From positions 92,539 through 156,538 of the forward strand of contig JAPPIK010000051.1 in assembly GCA_028820655.1 (NCBI GenBank): 64,000 nt of DNA, given 5' to 3'. The notes beneath the pieces were generated by a model. That model did no database searches. It was not told the origin of the DNA and was given only the letters and a program-made list of their open reading frames with translations. Of the stretch, positions 42,619 to 49,478 are shown piece after piece; position 1 is the stretch's first letter, and each line of letters opens with the position of its first letter. The stretch is from Candidatus Poribacteria bacterium. GTDB taxonomy: Bacteria; Poribacteria; WGA-4E; JAJDTR01. Position numbers and translations under genes: made by a program.

Positions 42619-45132
42619 ATGAACAACATTCGCGTTGACATACGCCTTCGACCCATTCGATTCGGATTTTTGGTGCGGCCAACCGACGATGCAAAGATAC
42701 TTGAGATCCTGCGTCTCAATACCTGCTTGTGGGGAGGCATGTTCAATCCCATCATTCCTTACTTTGAAAGTGTCCCATCATGGTTAGAGGAAGAAGGTTT
42801 TCGGTTTGAGAGTGCCGAGCACATAATTAACGACTACTTAGATTTCTTCGAACCCGATTTCCTTGTAGAGGCGGAGGAAGGGTTGGCGGATGGATTCGGG
42901 TTTGATTCAGAGAGAGTGCTTCAACTTAAAAACATTATCGAAGAACCTGGAGGAAATTATGTGCATCAATATGGGTTAAGCGTCTATGGGCTCTATAAGG
43001 AGCTGTACGAAAAAGAATACCAGTTTCATCAACGTCATAGATTCAATGTTGTTCATGTAAAACCGGCGGTCGCGACTTTCACAAATTTCGTCGCCTCTAT
43101 TTTTGGTAGCTTCCCCATGGAAGAAAAGCGTCAGTATTTTGAGCAACACTACATGAGCGTATTCAATCCGGCACATGTAACGTTGGATGGCGCCGAGCTA
43201 TCAAAGTTGTATGAATCTGAATTTCTCTCTGCCTTGAGGATTGGATGCGAGAAACTTCGGATGCAATATAAACCCCCTCCGTATGACAAACCGCCGTTGC
43301 CTACACTGTTCATATTGGATGCGGAAAAATCAGGAGACGTCGTCGATTTCTGGAATTTGCGTGCGATACATCAACACGTAAGGGCTGTGCCTATTCAATG
43401 GATTCACAATCTGGCGCCTTTCTGTGAAGAATTCATTCGGAATAATCTTCGCCGAGATCCCGACCATGACCTTGGAACCGTGGTGAGCCCCGTCCTAATG
43501 TTCGCAGGTTCTTTGTCCGAGGGAGACATAGGAGAAATAGCAGGGAATTTCCCATTTGCTAATGGTAAGGACTCATTCGCGATACGAAGATGGGCTCCGA
43601 TTATCAGCCATAAATTGTCTGTTTTCGATATCACTAGTCCTACCCGTCCGACTTTGCAAGTTGAATGGAAAAGCATGAACACACCGATTGATTCAGAATC
43701 ACCAGAAATTCGATTCGATCCTCTTTTTCCAGAGTTCGCCGATGAGCACTACAATCGATTTCGTGTCGCTAACGTAGTGAAGCTGCAAGATTGGAGCAAC
43801 GAAAATTACGCTGTCAAAGTACGAGATAGAAATGACAACGATCAGATCGCTACCGTTTTTCCTCGTAACTACAAAAATCCGACTATTCCGAAATTCCAAC
43901 CTGAATCTCAGCGCGAGTGGGACTTCCTGCTACCTACTTCTGAGGGATTCGTTATTTTTCCTTTCAGGAGAGAACTTTTTGAACGGTGGGGTTTAGTTGA
44001 TGGAACCACGGCATTTAATCAATGGTTCAATGCCAATCAAGTACCGGCTACGCCTTCTGATGGAGGAAGGGCAACCGAACAGATAATTCGGACTCTAGGC
44101 GGTTTAAAGTGGGGTGTACTCTGTCTGGCGTACAAAGGTGTGATTGAGCTACTCGAGGAAATGACACGTAGTGTCACCAAGACAGCCCACTATCTGGAGT
44201 TCAAGAACAAGATTCGTAACGCGATCGACTATAAAGATCTAAAAGATCGAATCGCCGAGACTTTAGTTGACAAGGGGGTTGTTGAGCTCGGTTTGAAACT
44301 TAAGTGTACCAAATGCAGTAGCTGGACCTGGTATTCACTTAAGCAACTTGACTATTCCCTCACATGTGACCTTTGCCGCAAGCAGTTTGATTTTCCCGTT
44401 ACTAATCCTGTATTCGGCAAGCATTCCAAATGGGCCTATCGAGTCGTAGGCCCGTTTGCTTTGCCTGATTACGCTAACGGAGGATACGCTGCCTCGCTAT
44501 CTATCCGTTTTTTCGCTGACGTCGTCGGCGCATTTGATGAAGCGCAAGTAACTTGGTCCTCTGCTCAAAAACTGGAGTTAAAAAAGGGTAATACGCTCGA
44601 GGCAGATTTTATTTTGTGGTATCGTAGCAGGGACACCTTTGGCGCGGAGCGGTCTTTATTCAGAGTCAGTCGCCCAATTTTTGGATCCGGACTGCCTACT
44701 GAAACGGTTTTTGGAGAAGCCAAAAGTTTCGGAGAAGATGCCTTCGAACAAAAAGACATCGATAGAATGAAATCGTTGGCGGAGAAATTTCCAGGCTCCG
44801 TTTTGGTATTTGCCACGATGAAGGAGGAATTGTCTGAAGAAGAGATTGGCCGCATCAGAAAATTAGCCAACTGGGGACGAGGATATAGTAAGGAGAGAAG
44901 ACAAACACGTGCACCAGTCATAGTGCTTACTGGAACGGAATTGTTCTCGCCAAGCTCATTAAGACACACGTGGGAAAACAAGGGTGGTAGGCACAAAGAC
45001 CTTGCGGGTGGAGTTTGGCAGGGACTCAATAATCTTAGATTCTTGGCAGATGCTACGCAGTATTTATATTTGGGAATGCCACCCTTTGGTTTGGCTATGA
45101 TTGGAATAACAAACTCAATTCGACGAAACTGA
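42619..45132 (+). CDS. Large protein of unknown function with zinc ribbon and probable PD-(D/E)XK nuclease domain
   Basis: 837 residues; I do not recognise the family. It starts IRLRPIRFGFLVRPTDDAKILEILRLNTCLWGG, a conserved-looking beta-rich N-terminus. At residues ~563-586 CTKC and CDLC are 16 residues apart, a zinc ribbon. The C-terminal ~180 residues look like a restriction-endonuclease fold: EADFILWYRS (Asp ~662), then VFGEAKSFGED (Glu-x-Lys, ~698-701), then SVLVFATM and APVIVLTGTEL strands. This is the D...ExK pattern of PD-(D/E)XK nucleases. It starts 28 bp after the PIN gene and ends 12 bp before hsdS, so it is in the same operon. Base use is visibly more AT-rich than hsdM and hsdR. 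Confidence 0.75.
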   Translation: MNNIRVDIRLRPIRFGFLVRPTDDAKILEILRLNTCLWGGMFNPIIPYFESVPSWLEEEGFRFESAEHIINDYLDFFEPDFLVEAEEGLADGFGFDSERVLQLKNIIEEPGGNYVHQYGLSVYGLYKELYEKEYQFHQRHRFNVVHVKPAVATFTNFVASIFGSFPMEEKRQYFEQHYMSVFNPAHVTLDGAELSKLYESEFLSALRIGCEKLRMQYKPPPYDKPPLPTLFILDAEKSGDVVDFWNLRAIHQHVRAVPIQWIHNLAPFCEEFIRNNLRRDPDHDLGTVVSPVLMFAGSLSEGDIGEIAGNFPFANGKDSFAIRRWAPIISHKLSVFDITSPTRPTLQVEWKSMNTPIDSESPEIRFDPLFPEFADEHYNRFRVANVVKLQDWSNENYAVKVRDRNDNDQIATVFPRNYKNPTIPKFQPESQREWDFLLPTSEGFVIFPFRRELFERWGLVDGTTAFNQWFNANQVPATPSDGGRATEQIIRTLGGLKWGVLCLAYKGVIELLEEMTRSVTKTAHYLEFKNKIRNAIDYKDLKDRIAETLVDKGVVELGLKLKCTKCSSWTWYSLKQLDYSLTCDLCRKQFDFPVTNPVFGKHSKWAYRVVGPFALPDYANGGYAASLSIRFFADVVGAFDEAQVTWSSAQKLELKKGNTLEADFILWYRSRDTFGAERSLFRVSRPIFGSGLPTETVFGEAKSFGEDAFEQKDIDRMKSLAEKFPGSVLVFATMKEELSEEEIGRIRKLANWGRGYSKERRQTRAPVIVLTGTELFSPSSLRHTWENKGGRHKDLAGGVWQGLNNLRFLADATQYLYLGMPPFGLAMIGITNSIRRN

Positions 45133-45144
45133 CGTTTTGGGATT

Positions 45145-46404
45145 ATGAATTGTTATCTGGCGTATAAAGACAGTCAACTAGTTTGGGTAGGTGAAATCCC
45201 CCATCATTGGCGGACTATTAAGTTTCGTTATCTTTCGCAAGAATCCAGAAGGAAGAATGACGATGATGTTGATAGAGAAATGCTCTCCCTATCCAGTTAC
45301 ACGGGTGTTCAGTTAAAACAGTACGAATACGAAAATACCAAAAGAACCAAAGATGAAAGTTTGACCTATCTTGTGGTTGAGCCAAATCAGCTCGTGGTCA
45401 ACCCAATGTGGCAGATGAAACGAAGCATTGGGGTATCCTATCTTCACGGAATTGTCAGTCCTGGCTATAGAGTTTATTTCGTAGATTTAGAGCGGCTGGT
45501 TCCCCAATATCTCCACCATTTAATGCGAAGTGACAATTACGTTGATGAGTACAACAAGCATGTAAGAGGTGCTACCACATACGACAGATCGGTCAAGAAA
45601 GAGGATTTCGAGGAAATTGGAGTTTTGCTTCCACCTAAAGAGGAACAAGCCCAAATCGCCAACTTCCTCGACCACAAAACCGCCCAAATCGACGAACTCA
45701 TCCGCGCCAAAGAACGAAAGATGGAACTCCTGGGTGAATACCGCGCCTCCCTGATAAATCAGGCAGTGACAAAAGGACTTGACGCAGATGTGGAGATGAA
45801 ACCGTCAGGCGTGGATTGGATCGGAGAAATACCAAAACACTGGACAATCAGTAAAGTAAAACATGAGTTGGAGTCTTTAGATTACTTACGAGTACCATTA
45901 AATTCAGAAACTCGTGGGAGTTTGAAATCAAAGGTCTATGACTATTACGGCGCTTCCGGTGTAATTGACAAAGTTGAAACCTACATTTTTGACGAACCAC
46001 TCATTTTAATTGGTGAAGATGGGGCAAATCTTTACTTGCGTTCGACTCCCCTAGCCTTCAAGGCAACAGGCAAATACTGGGTAAATAACCACGCTCATGT
46101 CCTCAGACCAAAATACGGCAATATAGACTATCTTACGAATATACTTGAATCATTGGACTATACTCACTATATTTCAGGGGCGGCACAACCGAAATTGACG
46201 GCTGGTCGCCTCATGAACATTGTCGTTGTTATCCCTCCGCTCTCTGAACAGAATCAAATTGCGGATTTCATCAATCGCAAAGCCAAACAGATTGACGAAC
46301 TCCGCTCCAATGAAGAGGGCGCCATCAAACTCCTCAAAGAGTACCGCCAATCCCTCATCTCCGAAGTGGTAACCGGCAAGATAGATGTCCGAGGCGAGGC
46401 ATAG
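45145..46404 (+). CDS. hsdS: Type I restriction-modification specificity subunit S
   Basis: 419 residues with the usual two target-recognition domains and two conserved helical spacers. TRD1 begins after KDSQLVWVGEIPHHW. Spacer 1 is LPPKEEQAQIANFLDHKTAQ (about residues 168-187). TRD2 begins SGVDWIGEIPKHW. Spacer 2 is IPPLSEQNQIADFINRKAKQ followed by KEYRQSLISEVVTGK near the end. It determines the bipartite DNA target for both methylation and cleavage. The start ATG is weakly supported by upstream sequence but the N-terminus is standard. It is separated from hsdM by four cargo genes, and from hsdR by ~3 kb. Confidence 0.95.
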   Translation: MNCYLAYKDSQLVWVGEIPHHWRTIKFRYLSQESRRKNDDDVDREMLSLSSYTGVQLKQYEYENTKRTKDESLTYLVVEPNQLVVNPMWQMKRSIGVSYLHGIVSPGYRVYFVDLERLVPQYLHHLMRSDNYVDEYNKHVRGATTYDRSVKKEDFEEIGVLLPPKEEQAQIANFLDHKTAQIDELIRAKERKMELLGEYRASLINQAVTKGLDADVEMKPSGVDWIGEIPKHWTISKVKHELESLDYLRVPLNSETRGSLKSKVYDYYGASGVIDKVETYIFDEPLILIGEDGANLYLRSTPLAFKATGKYWVNNHAHVLRPKYGNIDYLTNILESLDYTHYISGAAQPKLTAGRLMNIVVVIPPLSEQNQIADFINRKAKQIDELRSNEEGAIKLLKEYRQSLISEVVTGKIDVRGEA

Positions 46405-46409
46405 ACCGT

Positions 46410-46557
46410 GTGGGTGATTAGTTTAGGATTGTAGGTTGGGTTGAACGGGAATCCGTTAATAATTGCTAATCTTAGACGAGTTTTCGAGTTCCCGCTTTGC
46501 CTTAACATGCTGAAATTTGAGTGAAACCCAACACATTCTACCACCATGAAACATCTT
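46410..46557 (-). repeat. MITE-like element, copy C
   Basis: Homologous to copies A and B in reverse orientation: GTAGGTTGGGTTGAACGG from 46431, then GAGTGAAACCCAAC, then CCACCATGAAACATCTT. On the 5' side it also shares GTGGGTGATTAGTTTAGGAT (46410-46429) with the fragment at 47737, so the element is longer than the minimal 133 bp. It lies 6 bp after the hsdS stop. Confidence 0.8.
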
Positions 46558-46709
46558 ATATAATTAGTTACGTTTCCTGTGTCGGTTGTTCTAGAAACCT
46601 TGATTTCACAATGTCAAGATGATACAATACTATCCGCTGGCTATTGAAAATTAGCCGATATGGTAATATATGTATAGGTGTTTTTGCTAACATTATGGAG
46701 GACAGAATC

Positions 46710-46952
46710 ATGACCGCCATGTTAGATAGAGAGTTTCAGACATTTGAGGATTATCTGCCGAGTCTCGTTGAGGAACACAAGGGGAAATTCGTTTTAATCA
46801 AGGATGACAAGCTAATTGAAATCTTTGACAACGAACTGGATGCAGTTAATAAAGGGAATGAGCTATTCAAGGATTCCCACTTTCTTGTCAATGAAATAAC
46901 TGATGACAAGTTTAAGATTCGCTTTATGCCTAGCCTCGTGAGAGTACGATAA
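46710..46952 (+). CDS. DUF5678-type small protein
   Basis: 80 residues from the ATG at 46710, chosen for GGAGG 8 nt upstream. The core FEDYLPSLVEEHKGKFVLIK, then FDNELDAVNKGNELF, matches the small DUF5678 type (a 'hold the line' beta-alpha domain with KxVxIxxxxxxxxxxxxxxAxxxG). Its function is unknown. Its TAA stop shares a base with the ATG of the next gene (TAATG), so it is expressed together with the protease-like protein. This pair recurs in cyanobacteria and Poribacteria-like genomes. Confidence 0.75.
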   Translation: MTAMLDREFQTFEDYLPSLVEEHKGKFVLIKDDKLIEIFDNELDAVNKGNELFKDSHFLVNEITDDKFKIRFMPSLVRVR

Positions 46953-47365
46953 TGCCAACCTATGACGCTATCCTGGCGCAGGATACCCAGTTTCTAACTG
47001 TGGCCATGGAAGTGTGTCGTGCTACTCACTTTCCCTTGATCGACGCACCTAACACAACTATACCAATAACGGCTTTGATAGATACCGGAGCAACGCACAC
47101 GGCAATTCGTGAGGACATCTTGCTGGCATTGAATACTATCCCGTTAGGGCGGCAATACGTTGATACTGCCGCTGGTCCGGCAATATGTGACCAATACTTT
47201 GTGCGTCTGGCTTTCCCGGATGGAAAGTATGTTGATAACTTTCGTGTAACCGCATTACCTACTGATATAACAGTAGATTGTTTGCTGGGAATGGATATTT
47301 TACGCTTTGGTGTGTTGATATACGATGGCAAGGCAGGCAAATTTAGTCTTGACTTTCAACCTTAA
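46952..47365 (+). CDS. Retropepsin-like aspartic protease (clan AA)
   Basis: 137 residues with the catalytic motif ALIDTGATHTAI (Asp44-Thr-Gly) near the N-terminus and the flap/second strand CLLGMDILRFG near the end, the standard single-domain retropepsin-like pattern that works as a homodimer. No signal peptide. It starts on the stop of the DUF5678-like gene (TAATG) and is followed 26 bp later by an intrinsic terminator, so the two genes form a closed transcription unit. The substrate is unknown; cleavage of, or regulation by, the DUF5678 partner is possible. Confidence 0.85.
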   Translation: MPTYDAILAQDTQFLTVAMEVCRATHFPLIDAPNTTIPITALIDTGATHTAIREDILLALNTIPLGRQYVDTAAGPAICDQYFVRLAFPDGKYVDNFRVTALPTDITVDCLLGMDILRFGVLIYDGKAGKFSLDFQP

Positions 47366-47391
47366 TCACAACAGTTTCACGCCTTCAAACT

Positions 47392-47422
47392 GGCGGGTGT
47401 ATTTTATCACCCGCCTTTTTTG
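47392..47422 (+). terminator. Intrinsic terminator after the protease gene
   Basis: GGCGGGTG and CACCCGCC make a perfect 8-bp stem with an 8-nt AT loop, followed by TTTTTTG. It lies 26 bp after the stop. The clearest terminator in the window. Confidence 0.9.
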
Positions 47423-47443
47423 TATCAACATATCACATAAATT

Positions 47444-47549
47444 CGGTAGGTGATCAACGGAGAGAAAAGCGAGGGCGATAGAGATCCCTTTCCAACCGCA
47501 CCAACGCGACTCGATAAATACCGGTTCGGTTAGGAAACTGAACCTACCG
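47444..47549. repeat. Composite and intact copies of the GTAGGTGCGG-family hairpin
   Basis: 47444-47502: head CGGTAGGTG, one ~35-nt module (ATCAACGGAGAG...GCGATAGAGATC), then the arm TTTCCAACCGCACC. 47521-47549: an intact reverse copy CCGGTTCGGTTAGGAAACTG then AACCTACCG. The first shows the module inside a fourth hairpin family. Confidence 0.78.
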
Positions 47550-47590
47550 TAGTGTATACACAATTACTGGTTTTGCTATAATCGCCGACC

Positions 47591-47740
47591 ATGCCCACCT
47601 ACACCGAGACCAATTTCGAAGACCACATCGAAGAACGCCTGAACAAATCCGGCTACCGTTCGCTGTATTCCTCCGACTATGACAAATCCGCCTGCCTGAT
47701 TCCCGATGAACTCCTGCGCTTCATCCGGGACTCCCAGTGG
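47591..47740 (+). pseudogene. 5' fragment of a second hsdR gene
   Basis: MPTYTETNFEDHIEERLN, then SGYRSL, DYDKSACLIPDELLRFIRDS. This is collinear with the first ~50 codons of the complete hsdR at 49479 (MPTYTETNFEDHIEERLNRS...CLIPDELLQF). After codon ~49 the frame runs directly into a MITE-like element (GTGGGCGATTGGTTTAGGAT, GTAGGTTGGG) and stops. The ~20 bases before the ATG (CGCCGACC) also match the complete gene, so a promoter-proximal part was duplicated or an older hsdR was lost from here on. Confidence 0.85.
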
Positions 47741-47806
47741 GCGATTGGTTTAGGATCGTAGGTTGGGTTGAACTCAAAGACGTTAAAAATTGCTAATCTT
47801 ATAGGA
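47737..47806 (-). repeat. MITE-like element, truncated copy D
   Basis: GTGGGCGATTGGTTTAGGAT, then GTAGGTTGGGTTGAAC and GTTAAAAATTGCTAATCTTA match the left part of copy C; the right half is missing. It cuts the hsdR fragment. Confidence 0.75.
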
Positions 47807-47998
47807 TCGAGCGAACGGATAGTGAGCGCGATAGAGAACTTCCAGCCTTTGACAGCGCCAGCGGCGATCACGCTCGAACAACCGAACGAACAGATCAAGC
47901 TGTACATCGGCTGTGTATTCATTAACACCGGGTTGATTTTGACCTAAAGCGGAAACACTGACAGGACAAACTACAACTAGCGAATAGGAGGTTTACAG
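47807..47998. other. Junction of module repeat and unidentified coding-like tail
   Basis: One ~35-nt module (47808-47840) is followed by an arm-like CAGCCTTTGACAGCGCCAGC and then an open stretch GCGATC...ACCTAA that reads AITLEQPNEQIKLYIGCVFI before a TAA at about 47947. It could be the end of a lost gene; I recognise no family. AATAGGAGG near 47983 is the ribosome site of the next gene. Confidence 0.4.
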
Positions 47999-48469
47999 AT
48001 GAGCCGACTGTTATTGGCCGCTGTCGCGATCTGCCTATCCTCTTGCGCTTCTTCGGTCGATATTCCTGCTAAGATACGAGACTTCGGTCAAGCTCTCGAT
48101 AGCGGTGTCACGTATCGTGCAAAAGGATCTTTCCAAGAGCGCAATACGCCGGACGGGACAGGAAGAGCCTACGAATTTGAGATGATCGCGCCGCTCTTCG
48201 TACGTTGCATTCGCTTGGATACAACAGGAGACATAAAACGCGTCAACGTTTATATTCGAACGAATTCGAATTGGGACCTGGTCTACGCCAGCACAAAAAA
48301 TGTCACTTCCGCACAGCGAATCCACATTAACCGGCGGACTGCCGGCGTTAGGGTTGTCCAGCCGTCTCTCCGTCATGACGAATTCGATCATGTTGATGAT
48401 ATCCTTGTCTTTGTCCAGGATAAAAAGCCGTCCGAAGAAATGGAGGACAGAGATGCCGACGCACATTGA
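47999..48469 (+). CDS. Small lipoprotein of unknown function, first of a pair
   Basis: 156 residues, with AGGAGG 7 nt before the ATG. A lipoprotein signal is clear: LLLAAVAICLSSCASS, with the lipobox around Cys16. The mature part contains a beta-rich stretch ending RIHINRRTAGVRVVQPS, which is echoed in the next protein (RIDINRRTEAIRVVQ). No family recognised. It overlaps the second gene by 17 bp. It lies between the hsdR fragment and hsdR, but nothing links it to restriction. Confidence 0.75.
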   Translation: MSRLLLAAVAICLSSCASSVDIPAKIRDFGQALDSGVTYRAKGSFQERNTPDGTGRAYEFEMIAPLFVRCIRLDTTGDIKRVNVYIRTNSNWDLVYASTKNVTSAQRIHINRRTAGVRVVQPSLRHDEFDHVDDILVFVQDKKPSEEMEDRDADAH

Positions 48470-48746
48470 CTTAAAAGCCATTTTGTTCGTTGCCGCTTTG
48501 ATAGGCGTTTCAGCTTGCGCCTCGATGAAAGACCTCGGGCAGTCGCTTGACGGAGGCGGAATCGAACAGGTGGAAGGCGAGGATTGGAAAACGGTGAAAA
48601 AAATGAAAAAAACGGTTGACGCCGCAACCCGGATTGACATCAACAGGCGTACCGAGGCTATTCGCGTCGTTCAGTTTACGTGGAATTTCACGCGTAAATC
48701 ACGAGACCACGTCACCGATTTTGAAGTGTACGTCCAGAAAAAATGA
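48453..48746 (+). CDS. Small lipoprotein of unknown function, second of a pair
   Basis: 97 residues from the ATG at 48453, with TGGAGGACAG upstream inside the previous gene. A lipoprotein signal is present: ILFVAALIGVSACASM, lipobox around Cys23. Then KDLGQSLDGGGIEQ (compare RDFGQALDSGV in the first protein) and RIDINRRTEAIRVVQFTW. The two are evidently a shortened tandem duplicate. Function unknown; outer-membrane anchoring is inferred from the signal. Confidence 0.75.
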   Translation: MPTHIDLKAILFVAALIGVSACASMKDLGQSLDGGGIEQVEGEDWKTVKKMKKTVDAATRIDINRRTEAIRVVQFTWNFTRKSRDHVTDFEVYVQKK

Positions 48747-49478
48747 GCAAAAGAGGAAACAAAAGCAATTCGGCGTTTGCCCAAATGGAGGCGACAGTTG
48801 AGGTATCGCGCTTGTTTGAAAATCGAGGATTGGCGCGAGCAGCGCTAGCGAATTTTGAGGAAGGCGGAATATCCGTTTAGGCGGTACTTTTCCGCTTGGG
48901 TAGTTTGATCCACCCTGGACACTATTGATACTGATTGGAGTGGGCCTAGTCGGGATGACGGTGTACGCAATCACCCGTGATTCACTCTAGATTCAACTCC
49001 CACGCCGACTCACCGTCAATCACCGCCTTCGGCGAACGGTTCTATACTTCCGCCCGTAGTCGCTCGCCTTCCGCGTCGTTAACCGCTGCGCAGGTACCCA
49101 CTCGCGGCGTGTGTTGCGGACAACCTAACGCACCTCATTCGCAGGCGGCAATTGCGGGCCCTGTGGAAAACCTGCTAGTCATGTCCACCACGAATCCGAC
49201 GAACGCCGCGGGAGCGCGAAAGATGTTCACTTCACCTCCGTGTGCATCACCGCCACGTCATGCTACATCGGAAATATGATCCGAGACGAAAACTCGGTAA
49301 GCGAAATTAAACACCCGGATAAAGATCAACCGCGCGGATAGCGAGGGATCAAGCGAATGAACAGCGAGCGCGATAGACATCCCATTCAATGTCCGTCTCA
49401 AGAAATTTAGGCTTTTACTGATCACTAATCACTAGCCACTAAACACTTACATTATTGGTTTTTCTGTAACCGCCGACC
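48747..49478. other. Gene-free 730-bp stretch before hsdR
   Basis: 49000-49280 has codon-like periodicity on the minus strand (VNIFRAPAAFVGFVVDMTSR) but with in-frame TGA and TAG, so it may be a decayed gene that I cannot identify. 49320-49385 holds one or two ~35-nt modules (GATCAAGCGAATGAACAGCG). 49415-49445 is the GATCACTAATCACTAGCCAC block. No promoter for hsdR is evident. Confidence 0.45.

Noticed and set aside
48977..49279. 100-codon plus-strand frame
   Set aside because: Low-complexity composition, no ribosome site, and better codon periodicity on the opposite strand, where stops interrupt it.
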